Part shown: positions 1 through 7,326 of the stretch, in pieces
How the letters are laid out: every line of letters begins with the position of its first letter
How positions within the stretch are numbered: the first letter of the stretch is position 1
Source: Sphingomonadales bacterium
Lineage (GTDB): Bacteria; Pseudomonadota; Alphaproteobacteria; Sphingomonadales; Sphingomonadaceae
Direction: 5' to 3'
NCBI GenBank assembly: GCA_027489295.1
Contig: JAIYAA010000231.1
Span: forward strand, 1 to 16,788
Length of the DNA: 16,788 nt
The notes under the pieces: model-generated
What the model was told of the DNA's origin: nothing
Database searches by the model: none
What the model saw: only the letters and a program-made list of their open reading frames with translations
Position numbers and translations under genes: made by a program

Positions 1-2235
1 GCCAACACCCTGGAGCTGACCCGCGCGGTCGAGGCCGCGTTCGCCGAGCTGAAGCCGGGCTTGAAGGACGTGAAGGTCGATACGACCATCTTCCGGCCGG
101 CGACCTTCATCGAACGCTCGATCGACAATCTCACCCGTGCGCTGATGATCGGCTGCGCACTGGTCGCGGCCGTCCTGTTCCTGTTCACCCGCGACTGGCG
201 GCAGGCGACGATCAGCCTCGTCGCGATCCCGCTGTCGCTGCTCGGCGCGGGACTGATGCTGCTGTGGTCGGGTGCGACAATCAACGTGATGATAATCGCC
301 GGCCTCGTCATCGCGCTGGGCGAAGTGGTCGACGATGCGATCATCGACGTGGAGAATATCGCGCGCCGCCTGCGGCTGAACCGCGAGTCCGCCGATCCCA
401 AGCCCGCGTTCGCGGTGGTGCTGGCCGCGTCGCTGGAGGTGCGCTCCGCGGTGGTGTTCGCCTCGCTGATCGTGATGCTGGTGTTCGTGCCGATCTTCTT
501 CCTCGGCGGGGTGGCCGGCACCTTCTTCCAGCCGCTTGCCATCGCCTATGTGCTGGCGATCGGCATGTCGCTGTTGGTCGCGCTGACCGTCACGCCGGCG
601 ATGTGCCTGCTCCTGCTCCCCAATGCGCCGCTGACCGAGGAGCGCGACACCCGCCTCGTCGCCGCACTGAAGCGCCGCTATGTCGGCTTCCTGCCGCGCG
701 TCGTCGGACGGCCGATGCTGGCGGTGGGGATCGTCGCGGGCGGGCTGCTGCTGGCGGGTGTCGGCTATGCGACCTTCAAGGACCAGTTCCTTCCCGACTT
801 CCGCGAAACCGACTTCCTGATGCATTTCGTCGAGAAACCGGGCACATCGATCGAGGCGATGGACCGGATCACGATCCGCGCCTCTAAGGAGCTGCGCAGC
901 ATCCCCGGCGTGCGCAACTTCGGCGCGCATATCGGTCGCGCCGAGCAGGCCGACGAGGTGGTCGGCCCCAACTTCACCGAATTGTGGATCAGCCTCGACG
1001 AAAGCGCCGATTACGATGCGTCGGTGAAGCGGATCAAGGAGGTGGTCGAGGGCTATCCCGGCCTTTACCGCGACATGCTGACCTATTTGCGCGAGCGGAT
1101 CAAGGAAGTGCTGACGGGTGCCGGCGCGACGATCGTGGTCCGCATCTATGGCCCCGACCAGGCCGAACTTCGCGCCGCAGGCGCGCGTGTCCGGGATGCG
1201 ATCGGCGGCATCCAGGGCGTCTCCGACCTGAAGCTGGAATCCCAGGTGCTGGTCCCGCAAATCCGTATCCGTCCGCGTCCTGCCGAATTGGCGCGGCTCG
1301 GCCTGACCGCGGGCGAGGTCCGCCGGCAGGCGCAGGTGCTGGTCGCGCAGACCAAGGTCGGTGAAATCTACCGCGACCAGCGCGCGTTCGACGTCGCGGT
1401 GTGGGGCGAGCCAGCGGTACGGAACAGCGTCCATGCGCTCCGCGACCTGATGATCCAGGCACCTGTGACCGGCGCGCCGGTGCGGCTCGGCGATATCGCC
1501 GATATCGAGATCGCGCCCGCGCCCAACGAGGTGAAGCGCGAGAACGGGCAGCGTCGCCTCGACGTGACGATGAACGTCGCGGGCGCGGACCTCGGCACCG
1601 TCGCGCAGGCGGTCGACGCCGCGGTCGCGAAGGTGCCGTTCGCGACCGGCTATCACCCGCAGGTGCTGGGCGAATATGCCGCGCTGAAGGAATCGCGCGG
1701 CAGGTTGTGGAGCATCGGCGCGCTATGCCTCGTCGGCATCCTGCTGCTGGTATGGATGGAGTTCCGCTCGCGCCGCATCACCGCGCTGGTCGCCGTCAGC
1801 CTGCCGTTCGCGCTGGTTGGGGGTGTGGTGGCGGTCGCGCTGACCGGGGGCACGCTGTCGCTGGGGTCGCTGGTCGGGTTCGTCACCGTCATCGGCATCG
1901 CCGCGCGCAACGGCATCATGCTCCTGTCGCATTACCAGCATCTCGAACGCCATGAGGGTATGACGTTCGGGCGCGATCTGGTGCTGCGCGGTGCCGAGGA
2001 ACGTCTGGTGCCGATCCTGATGACCGCCGCCTGCGCTGGCCTCGCGCTGGTGCCGCTGATCGTCGCGGGCAATGCGCCGGGGCACGAGATCGAGCATCCG
2101 ATGGCGATCGTGATCCTGGGCGGCCTCATCTCGTCGACCGCACTCAACCTGCTGCTGCTGCCCGCGCTCTATGCTCGCTATGGCGAGGAGCGCCCAGTGC
2201 CGCCTGCTCCCGCATCCACGGAGGTGCTGGCATGA
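1..2235 (+). CDS. Heavy-metal-type RND efflux permease (CusA/CzcA family), 5' end outside the window
   Basis: Inner-membrane proton-driven pump subunit of a tripartite exporter. The frame is open from base 1 and stops at 2233-2235, giving 744 residues; family members are about 1030-1060, so roughly 290-300 N-terminal residues (first transmembrane helix and first porter half) lie upstream. What remains is TM2 onward: a run of hydrophobic helices in residues ~38-210, the second periplasmic porter region (~245-570), then the C-terminal helix bundle (~570-725). The TM4 proton-relay motif reads [15 protein letters not shown] at residues 105-119, with acidic residues D111, D112, D116 and E118. I associate this form with CusA/CzcA-annotated pumps, not with AcrB-type drug pumps, but the metal cannot be read from sequence. 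The stop overlaps the next start by ATGA, and a two-component system follows, so this is a pump-plus-regulator operon. A multidrug substrate is not excluded. Confidence 0.9.
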   Translation, partial: ANTLELTRAVEAAFAELKPGLKDVKVDTTIFRPATFIERSIDNLTRALMIGCALVAAVLFLFTRDWRQATISLVAIPLSLLGAGLMLLWSGATINVMIIAGLVIALGEVVDDAIIDVENIARRLRLNRESADPKPAFAVVLAASLEVRSAVVFASLIVMLVFVPIFFLGGVAGTFFQPLAIAYVLAIGMSLLVALTVTPAMCLLLLPNAPLTEERDTRLVAALKRRYVGFLPRVVGRPMLAVGIVAGGLLLAGVGYATFKDQFLPDFRETDFLMHFVEKPGTSIEAMDRITIRASKELRSIPGVRNFGAHIGRAEQADEVVGPNFTELWISLDESADYDASVKRIKEVVEGYPGLYRDMLTYLRERIKEVLTGAGATIVVRIYGPDQAELRAAGARVRDAIGGIQGVSDLKLESQVLVPQIRIRPRPAELARLGLTAGEVRRQAQVLVAQTKVGEIYRDQRAFDVAVWGEPAVRNSVHALRDLMIQAPVTGAPVRLGDIADIEIAPAPNEVKRENGQRRLDVTMNVAGADLGTVAQAVDAAVAKVPFATGYHPQVLGEYAALKESRGRLWSIGALCLVGILLLVWMEFRSRRITALVAVSLPFALVGGVVAVALTGGTLSLGSLVGFVTVIGIAARNGIMLLSHYQHLERHEGMTFGRDLVLRGAEERLVPILMTAACAGLALVPLIVAGNAPGHEIEHPMAIVILGGLISSTALNLLLLPALYARYGEERPVPPAPASTEVLA

Positions 2236-3608
2236 TCCGTCGTCTGGTCCCCGCCGCAGCCCTGCTCGCATCCGCCTGCATGAGCGTGCCCAAGCCGCCG
2301 CCCACCGTAGCGCAGGCCAGCGCCACCGGGGCCTTCGCATCGCTTCCGGTGGCCTCGATCGCGCCCGTGCCCGACGACTGGTGGCGGCTCTACGACGATC
2401 CTGTGCTCGACGGACTGGTCCGCTCGGCCCTGACCGCCAATGCCGATCTGCGGGTCGCCTATGCTAATCTCGACGGTGCGCGCGCCGCGTTGCGGCAGGC
2501 CCAGGCGGCACGGCTGCCGCAGACGACGATCGAAAGCGCGCTGGGTGTCGACAATCCCGCCGGACAACCGAGCGCGTCGGGGAACGTGCCGACGACGGAC
2601 TACGACATCGCCGCGACGGCGAGCTGGGATCTCGATCTGTTCGGCCGGCTTCGCTCGGCCGCAACCGCCGCAGGGGCGGATACCGAGGCGCAGGCGGCAG
2701 TCGTCGACGGCCTGCGCGTCGCGGTCGTCGCAGACACCGTGCTGGCCTATGTCGACCTGTGCGGATCGACCCGCGCCATTGCGACCGCGCGCGAGGTCGC
2801 CGCGGCGCAGGATCGGTCGGTCGGGCTGGTGCGCGAACAGTTCCGCGCGGGCGAGGTGTCGCCGCTGGAGGTGTCGCAGGTCGCGACGATCGCTGCTGCC
2901 ACCCGTGCCGCCATCGCTCCGTTCGAAGCGCAGCGCGCCAATGCGCTGTACCGGCTCGCGACACTGCAAGGCCGCCCTCCGGCCGAGGCGCGCGCCTACC
3001 GCTTCGCCTGCACCGCCGCGCCCCGCCTGCGCGGGGCGGCCCCGGTCGGCGACGGGACCGCGTTGCTGCTGCGCCGCCCCGACGTGCGCGAGGCGGAGCG
3101 CCGCCTTGCCGCCGCTGCCGCGCGGATCGGCGTGGCGCGTGCGGACCTCTACCCCCGCGTCAATCTGGGCGGTGCGGTTGGGCTGTTGTCCGGCGGGATC
3201 AGCGCGGCCGTGACGCCGCTCGTCAGTTGGGCCTTCCCCAACCAGGCACCGGCGCGCGCACGACTGGAACAGGCCCGCGCGACCGAGCGCGCGGCACTGG
3301 CCGGATGGGACGTGGCGGTGCTGCGCGCGCTGCGCGAGGTCGAGACAGCGCTGGCGACCTACGACGCCGAGACCCGGCGCAACCGCGATCTGGCGACCGC
3401 CTCGCGCGAGGCGCAGGCCTATGCGCGCCGCGCGGGTGCCCGGGTCCGCCTCGGCGACGCGCCCGGTCTGCTCCAGGTCGACGCCCAGCGCGCGACCGCA
3501 TCGGCGACGCTGCAACAGGTCCAGTCCGATCTGGCGGTGTCGCAGAACGAGGTCGCGCTGTTCCGCGCCTTGGGCGGCGGTTGGCGAACCGACGCCGCTA
3601 CGCGATAG
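2232..3608 (+). CDS. Outer-membrane efflux lipoprotein, OprM/NodT family
   Basis: TolC-type outer-membrane channel of the RND pump encoded just upstream. The 458-residue protein starts with a short basic hydrophobic leader that runs into LLASAC, a lipobox-like site placing the acylated Cys at residue 16, as in NodT/OprM lipoproteins. After that come two repeats of long Ala/Arg/Glu-rich helices, typical of the OEP fold, with the conserved region around WWRLYDDP (residues ~50-57) and the [14 protein letters not shown] strand-helix boundary (~130-143). The start ATG overlaps the permease stop (ATGA), so translation is probably coupled. Length is normal for the family (about 460-490). The type differs from the CzcC-like outer-membrane protein of the second pump in this window, so the two systems are not simple duplicates. 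Confidence 0.93.
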   Translation: MIRRLVPAAALLASACMSVPKPPPTVAQASATGAFASLPVASIAPVPDDWWRLYDDPVLDGLVRSALTANADLRVAYANLDGARAALRQAQAARLPQTTIESALGVDNPAGQPSASGNVPTTDYDIAATASWDLDLFGRLRSAATAAGADTEAQAAVVDGLRVAVVADTVLAYVDLCGSTRAIATAREVAAAQDRSVGLVREQFRAGEVSPLEVSQVATIAAATRAAIAPFEAQRANALYRLATLQGRPPAEARAYRFACTAAPRLRGAAPVGDGTALLLRRPDVREAERRLAAAAARIGVARADLYPRVNLGGAVGLLSGGISAAVTPLVSWAFPNQAPARARLEQARATERAALAGWDVAVLRALREVETALATYDAETRRNRDLATASREAQAYARRAGARVRLGDAPGLLQVDAQRATASATLQQVQSDLAVSQNEVALFRALGGGWRTDAATR

Positions 3609-3615
3609 TCGGGCG

Positions 3616-4293
3616 ATGCGGATATTGATCGTCGAGGATGATGCCGACACCCGCGCCTTCGTCGCGCAGGGGCTGGGCCAGGCCGGGCACCAGGTCGCGG
3701 TCAGCGAGGATGGCCGCGACGGACTGTTCCAGGCGACCGGCGGGGGGTTCGACGCGATCGTGGTCGACCGGATGCTGCCCGGCCTCGATGGGCTGGCGCT
3801 GGTGAAGGCGTTGCGCGCGGCCGGCGACGCGACCCCGGTACTGATGCTGACCGCGGTCGGCGGGATCGCCGATCGCGTCGAGGGGCTGGAGGGCGGTGCC
3901 GACGACTATCTGGTCAAGCCCTTCGCCTTCTCCGAACTGGCCGCCCGCCTCAATGCACTGGCGCGCCGGCCTGCCTCACGCGGAGATGACACGCATCTGC
4001 TGCGGGTCGGCGATATCGTTCTCGACCTGCATCGTCGCACCGTTGAGCGCGACGGCCGGCGCGTCACCTTGCAACCCCGCGAGTTTGCGTTGCTCGCGGA
4101 GCTGATGCGCAACCCGCGCCGGGTGATGACGCGCACCATGCTGCTGGAGCGGGTGTGGGATTTCGATTTCGATCCGAAGACCAACATCGTCGAGACGCAT
4201 CTGAGTCGACTGCGCTCCAAGCTCAACGCCGGCTTCGACGCTGATGCAATCGAGACGGTGCGCGGTGCCGGCTACATGATCCGGGGCGAATAG
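3616..4293 (+). CDS. OmpR-family DNA-binding response regulator
   Basis: Transcription factor of a two-component system, 225 residues. The receiver domain (1-~115) has the acidic pocket E7/D8/D9, phospho-acceptor D51 in IVVDRMLPGLDG, switch T79 and K101 in DDYLVKPF. The C-terminal winged helix (~128-225) ends in the usual RGAGYMIRG signature. The ATG at 3616 is chosen because the receiver fold begins directly with MRILIVEDD and the ATG sits 7 bases after the channel stop; the open frame extends upstream, but that part overlaps the channel gene. The kinase start follows the stop with no gap. Location behind a metal-type RND pump suggests a CusR/CopR/CzcR-like metal regulator; that specificity is inference. 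Confidence 0.95.
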   Translation: MRILIVEDDADTRAFVAQGLGQAGHQVAVSEDGRDGLFQATGGGFDAIVVDRMLPGLDGLALVKALRAAGDATPVLMLTAVGGIADRVEGLEGGADDYLVKPFAFSELAARLNALARRPASRGDDTHLLRVGDIVLDLHRRTVERDGRRVTLQPREFALLAELMRNPRRVMTRTMLLERVWDFDFDPKTNIVETHLSRLRSKLNAGFDADAIETVRGAGYMIRGE

Positions 4294-5619
4294 ATGCTGG
4301 CCCGCCTGTGGCGTTCGACCTTCGGCATCGTCGTGCTGGTCGCGCTGGCGTTCAGCGTCGCAACGCTGGCGATCGGTGCTGTCGCCTATGAGGTGACGCA
4401 CGAGGCGCTGGAGGAGCAACTGGACCACCGCATCGCGGTCGAAACGCGCGCGCTGATGGCCGAGGTGCGCGAGGGCGGTCTGGCGGGGGTGGCGGACGCG
4501 ATCCGCTTGCGCGAGGACGCCCGCAACGAAGCCAGCCTCGATTATCTGCTTGTCGACCGCGCCGGGCGGACGATCGCCGCGACGATCACGCCGCTGACGC
4601 CGGTCGAGCCGGGCTACCAAGAGCATTTCGGCTTCCAACGCGGCAAAAATACCGGCGTCGGTCAGGCGCTCGCGACGCCGCTGTCTGGCGGGATGCTCGT
4701 CGTCGTCGCTGATCGGCGCGACCTGGCGGCGATCGACCGGACGCTGGCGGCGCTGTTCGCGACGGCGCTGGCGGCGATGCTGGCGCTGGGGATCGGCGCG
4801 GCCGTGCTGGTCGGATGGCTGACCCGGCGTCGCCTGTCGCGCATCGATGCCACCGCGCAGGCGATCATCGCCGGCGACTTGGCGCAGCGGGTGCCGCGGG
4901 ACGGGTCGGATAGTGAGTTCGACCGCCTTGCCGCCACGCTCAACCGGATGCTCGAGCGCATCGCCGCGCTGATGGATAATCTGCGCCAGGTATCGACCGA
5001 TGTGGCGCACGACCTGCGCACCCCCCTTACCCGCCTGTGCAACCAGCTTGATCGCGCCGCGGCCGGGGACACAGACGCGATCGAGGCGGCGCGGCGGCAA
5101 GCCGACGATTTGCTAGAGATATTCGCCGCGCTGCTGCGCATCGCCGAAGTCGAAGGGTTGGCTGAACGCCGAGCGTTAGGGTCGATCGACCTGTCGGCGC
5201 TGCTGGAGGACATGGCCGAAACCTATCGCCCCGACTTCGAGGCCAGCGGCCACCTGTTATCGACGGATATTCCGGCCTGCTTGCGTATCGAGGGCGACCG
5301 CCGTCTGCTGGCTCAGGCGCTGTCGAACCTGTTGGAGAACGTGTTGCGCCACACGCCGCCCGGCACCACAGCGACACTGGCTGCGACGGCGACGCAGGAT
5401 GCGATCGAGGTGGCGCTGGAGGATGACGGCCCGGGCGTTCACCCCGCTGATGCCAAACGCCTGTTTCAGCGTTTCGCGCGCGCCGAGGCGTCACGCACCA
5501 CTGACGGACATGGGCTGGGCCTTGCCCTCGTCCGCGCCATCGCCGTTGGTCATGGCGGTGATGCCCTTCTGTCCCGATCCGAGCGGGCCTTCGGTGTCAC
5601 CATACGGCTCCCCAAATAG
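4294..5619 (+). CDS. Sensor histidine kinase (HAMP, HisKA, HATPase)
   Basis: Membrane kinase partner of the preceding regulator, 441 residues. Visible parts: TM1 at ~10-32, a short periplasmic sensor of about 115 residues, TM2 at ~152-176, HAMP at ~177-230, the H-box VAHDLRTPLTRL with phosphorylated H239, N-box LSNLLENVLRHTP (N349), G1 box DDGPG (377-381), F-box around LFQRFARAE (390-398) and G2 box GHGLGL (405-410). All catalytic motifs are intact. The ATG directly follows the regulator's TAG. The periplasmic domain shows no obvious His/Met metal cluster, so the signal could be a metal or another envelope stress. It is the last gene of the first operon. Confidence 0.95.
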   Translation: MLARLWRSTFGIVVLVALAFSVATLAIGAVAYEVTHEALEEQLDHRIAVETRALMAEVREGGLAGVADAIRLREDARNEASLDYLLVDRAGRTIAATITPLTPVEPGYQEHFGFQRGKNTGVGQALATPLSGGMLVVVADRRDLAAIDRTLAALFATALAAMLALGIGAAVLVGWLTRRRLSRIDATAQAIIAGDLAQRVPRDGSDSEFDRLAATLNRMLERIAALMDNLRQVSTDVAHDLRTPLTRLCNQLDRAAAGDTDAIEAARRQADDLLEIFAALLRIAEVEGLAERRALGSIDLSALLEDMAETYRPDFEASGHLLSTDIPACLRIEGDRRLLAQALSNLLENVLRHTPPGTTATLAATATQDAIEVALEDDGPGVHPADAKRLFQRFARAEASRTTDGHGLGLALVRAIAVGHGGDALLSRSERAFGVTIRLPK

Positions 5620-5638
5620 AGCGAGAGTCGCTGGCGGT

Positions 5639-5679
5639 CGGCTTTGGGGTTCTCGAAACCTGAGTGAACGACGGCTTCT
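5639..5679 (+). repeat. Short dispersed repeat, copy 1 (CGGCTTTGGGG ... CGGCTTCT)
   Basis: CGGCTTTGGGG (5639-5649) is followed 22 bases later by CGGCTTCT (5672-5679). The same two words recur in the same order at 6286-6318, separated by 14 bases. Both copies lie in non-coding DNA on either side of the DUF6894 gene. The shared words are seen directly; their being one element is inference. Confidence 0.35.
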
Positions 5680-5688
5680 GAGAAGCCG
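5672..5688 (+). terminator. Possible weak terminator after the two-component operon
   Basis: A hairpin with a 6-bp stem (CGGCTT/AAGCCG) and a 5-base loop lies about 50 bases past the kinase stop, followed only by a broken pyrimidine run and no clear T tract. The position fits an operon end but the structure is weak. Confidence 0.25.
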
Positions 5689-5743
5689 CAAGCTTTCCCG
5701 TTTGACCATCGTTTTCGGGACGGCGGCGATCGCCCACGCCCGC

Positions 5744-5784
5744 CCAAAAGCGGTCATGTCCGCTTTCCACCACTTTTGGACGTT
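5744..5784. repeat. Intergenic repeat with TCCGCTTTC core, copy A
   Basis: Bases 5755-5784 match bases 7066-7095 at about 21 of 30 positions in the same orientation, with the core CCGCTTTC-ACCA nearly identical. Two competing dyads overlap here: AAAGCGG/CCGCTTT (stem 5747-5753 with 5760-5766) and CCAAAAG/CTTTTGG (5744-5750 with 5773-5779). From memory, motifs of this kind are scattered between genes in sphingomonads; that is not verified here. Confidence 0.4.
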
Positions 5785-5893
5785 CAGGCGAGCTGCCGTG
5801 CCAAAAGTCGCCATCCGCCGCTCGCCCCAAGGAAACGTCCGCTTTTTGCTCGAACCCCCTCAGCGACGGCCGAGATTGGGTGGAAAGCTGCCG

Positions 5894-6169
5894 CTATAGC
5901 CGGTCGTTAGCACAGGCCCGATTATCCGCCGCTGCGGGCCTAATTCTGCTCACGAATTGAAGCTCAAACAGTGTCAGCCCTGCAGCATCAGTGATCGTCA
6001 TGACCCACTCTGCGCCATCCGAAAGGCTGATGACATCGTCCTTGATCAGCGCGCCAGCAGTTTCAATTCCCTCCCGCAGAGCTGCAAGTGGCGTGGCAAA
6101 ATGAGTGCCCTGCTCATCTCGTGAATACGACCCGCTGCGAACATGAAAGTGGTAGCGCAATTTTACCAT
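5894..6169 (-). CDS. DUF6894-like small protein
   Basis: 91 residues, function unknown. The start MVKLRYHFHVRSG, the central DEQGTHFATPLAALREG (acidic/Gly then L-AA-EG) and the later VMTITDAAGLTLFELQF strand pattern fit the DUF6894 layout (aromatic-rich first strand, D-E-G-x-E/H-x3-L motif, final strand with aliphatic/aromatic alternation). Such proteins are about 70-100 residues and frequent in alphaproteobacteria, often next to mobile or stress genes. No signal peptide or membrane segment. Codon use is visibly less GC-biased than in the pump genes, which suggests a different origin. The ATG at 6169 is the first in frame; AGCAGG lies directly before it, so spacing is poor for a strong ribosome site. 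Assignment rests on pattern memory. Confidence 0.6.
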   Translation of the reverse strand: MVKLRYHFHVRSGSYSRDEQGTHFATPLAALREGIETAGALIKDDVISLSDGAEWVMTITDAAGLTLFELQFVSRIRPAAADNRACANDRL

Positions 6170-6285
6170 CCTGCTGCGGCGGGAGCGCTAGTCTCTCAGT
6201 CGCTTACGCGCCAAGGAATCGGCCAAGCGATTGTTATTCCTTAGCGAACACAGCTGATCGCAGCACCAACATGGATAAGAACGGC

Positions 6286-6318
6286 CGGCTTTGGGGCGAG
6301 AGCGGACCGGCGGCTTCT
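6286..6318 (+). repeat. Short dispersed repeat, copy 2 (CGGCTTTGGGG ... CGGCTTCT)
   Basis: This is the second occurrence of the two-word arrangement seen at 5639-5679, upstream of the DUF6894 gene. GAGCGGAC also appears twice around it, about 25 bases apart. The rest of 6170-6337 contains no gene I can support; it is the upstream region of the DUF6894 gene and the tail of the resolvase gene. Confidence 0.35.
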
Positions 6319-6337
6319 TACCCGTGAGCGGACGCGG

Positions 6338-6922
6338 CTAAGCATCTGAAGGACCCTTCCACCCGGTACGAGCAAGGGTGCCGACGAGGGTAGATCGAGC
6401 GATGCCGAAATTTCGGCACACCGCCGCTTTGCTGGTGCCGGATGCTAGTGCCTGGATCACCGCTTCCATTTTCTCCGCATCGATCGCCGGCGGCCTCCCG
6501 CCCTTACGTCCCCTCCGCTTTGCAGCGGCAAGGCCGGCCATCACTCGCTCACGCGTCAAAGCTCGCTCATACTGCGCCAAAGCACCGAACAGGGAGAACA
6601 GCAGCTCGCCGTGGGGGGTAGTCGTGTCCATCTGCTCGGTAAGCGAGCGAAATGCGATGCCTCGCTCTTTTAGGTCAGCTATTATCGAGAGGAGGTGGGG
6701 CAAAGAGCGCCCGAGGCGGTCAAGCTTCCAAACCACCAGTGTGTCACCTTCAGTCAGATAGCTGAGGCAGGCTTTAAGGCCTGGTCGATCGTCCCGTGCG
6801 CCGGAAGCCTTGTCGGTATGGATGTGCCGCGGGTCGACACCCGCCATCATGAGCGCGTCACGCTGCAGATCTACCGATTGGCGATCATCCGCGGACGACA
6901 CCCGCATGTATCCAATGAGCAT
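6338..6922 (-). CDS. tnpR: Tn3-family-type serine resolvase
   Basis: Site-specific recombinase of 194 residues that would resolve cointegrates at a res site. The catalytic domain (1-~135) starts MLIGYMRVSS with nucleophile S9 (paired with R7), and contains the TDKASGARDDRPGL segment (36-49) and KLDRLGR (66-72; R69 and R72 are active-site arginines). Then come the long E-helix (~100-125), the basic AAKRRGRKGGRPP hinge, and a C-terminal helix-turn-helix at ~158-187 (GTSKAAVCRNFGIARSTL). The ATG at 6922 is chosen because the family fold begins here and AAGGG lies 10 bases upstream on this strand; a 72-codon upstream extension reads only through the res-like dyads. No transposase gene accompanies it, so it may be a transposon remnant or a stand-alone recombinase. 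It is divergent from the chromate operon. Confidence 0.93.
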   Translation of the reverse strand: MLIGYMRVSSADDRQSVDLQRDALMMAGVDPRHIHTDKASGARDDRPGLKACLSYLTEGDTLVVWKLDRLGRSLPHLLSIIADLKERGIAFRSLTEQMDTTTPHGELLFSLFGALAQYERALTRERVMAGLAAAKRRGRKGGRPPAIDAEKMEAVIQALASGTSKAAVCRNFGIARSTLVGTLARTGWKGPSDA

Positions 6923-6940
6923 GTACGAAAAACCCTTGAA

Positions 6941-7057
6941 GTTCGCTTTCCGTACACTGCGCCAAAGCGACAGGGTTTGTCGATCACTTTCGGTGCCAGG
7001 GTGATTGCGGAAACAGGGTTGTCGCTCAGGGTGTCGGAAATCATGTGTTTTCCGACA
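6941..7057 (-). promoter_or_regulatory. res: Candidate resolvase recombination site (res) upstream of tnpR
   Basis: Three spaced dyads sit directly upstream of the resolvase start. The distal one (7032-7057) is a perfect 9-bp inverted repeat, TGTCGGAAA/TTTCCGACA, 26 bp overall, as expected of the crossover subsite I. The proximal one (6941-6972) has TCGCTTT/AAAGCGA arms ending in CGACA. The middle stretch (~6978-7016) has TGTCG at one end and an ATCAC/GTGAT inner dyad. TGTC-type half-sites, three subsites and a total span near 117 bp match known Tn3-family res sites (about 115-120 bp). The middle subsite is the least clear. Confidence 0.65.
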
Positions 7058-7326
7058 GGCGCATGCGTGGCCGCTTTCGACCAACTCCGGGCATTTACGT
7101 CCGCCCCCGGAACGTCGGCTTAGGCCAGAAGCTGACAACGGACGCGCGTCGGGGCGACCTCACATGCCTAGACAGGGTTACTGCCCCCCGCCCAACGGGC
7201 GAAAACGATGCTCCCATGGTCTTGACACGATGCTGGCCGATCTGCTCCATCGCGCCATGGGGAATGCGATCTCCCCACGAGGCGTCAGGCTGAAGTATCG
7301 TGTCCCCAACTGCCAGAGGACGCGTC
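7058..7326 (+). promoter_or_regulatory. Upstream region of the chromate operon
   Basis: No gene is supported here. It holds repeat copy B (7066-7095), a palindrome GACGCGCGTC (7141-7150), a small CGCCC/GGGCG hairpin (7189-7201), and a possible control element. In the latter, inverted CCCATGG (7213-7219) and CCATGGG (7255-7261) flank a perfect TTGACA box (7222-7227). The -10 at correct spacing (about 7245) is poor, so the promoter is tentative. ACGATGCT occurs twice (7205-7212 and 7227-7234). A ribosome site AGAGGA at 7314-7319 precedes the chrB ATG by 7 bases. Confidence 0.35.
7066..7095. repeat. Intergenic repeat with CCGCTTTC core, copy B
   Basis: This is the partner of the copy at 5755-5784, in the same orientation, about 70 % alike over 30 bases. 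It lies just beyond the res-like dyads, so the two copies bracket the DUF6894/resolvase segment. Confidence 0.35.

Larger units (their letters stand above)
5620..5893. other. Intergenic region with dyads and repeat copies
   Basis: This gap separates the kinase gene from the convergent DUF6894 gene. No credible gene is seen; open frames here are short or antisense extensions over the kinase 3' end. It holds a small hairpin at 5672-5688, a family of short dyads built on CCAAAAG/CTTTTGG and AAAGCGG/CCGCTTT at 5744-5807, and a further TCCGCTTTT at 5838-5846. Confidence 0.6.

Noticed and set aside
2178..3650. 490-codon antisense open frame over the outer-membrane channel gene
   Set aside because: Arg/Gly/Gln-rich composition typical of GC-rich antisense shadows; the + strand gene is clear.
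5491..5814. 107-codon antisense open frame over the kinase 3' end and the intergenic region
   Set aside because: It crosses a confident gene and the repeat copy, with no start context or family resemblance; its peptide simply translates the repeat.
6293..6342. GGGG...TAAG segment as a Tn3-type terminal repeat
   Set aside because: The distance is 50 bases, not the usual 38, no inverted partner is seen near 10.3 kb or elsewhere in the window, and the ends alone are too short to be convincing.
6923..7138. N-terminal extension of the resolvase
   Set aside because: It would run through the res-like dyads and repeat copy B; the family fold starts at the ATG at 6922 with a ribosome site before it.
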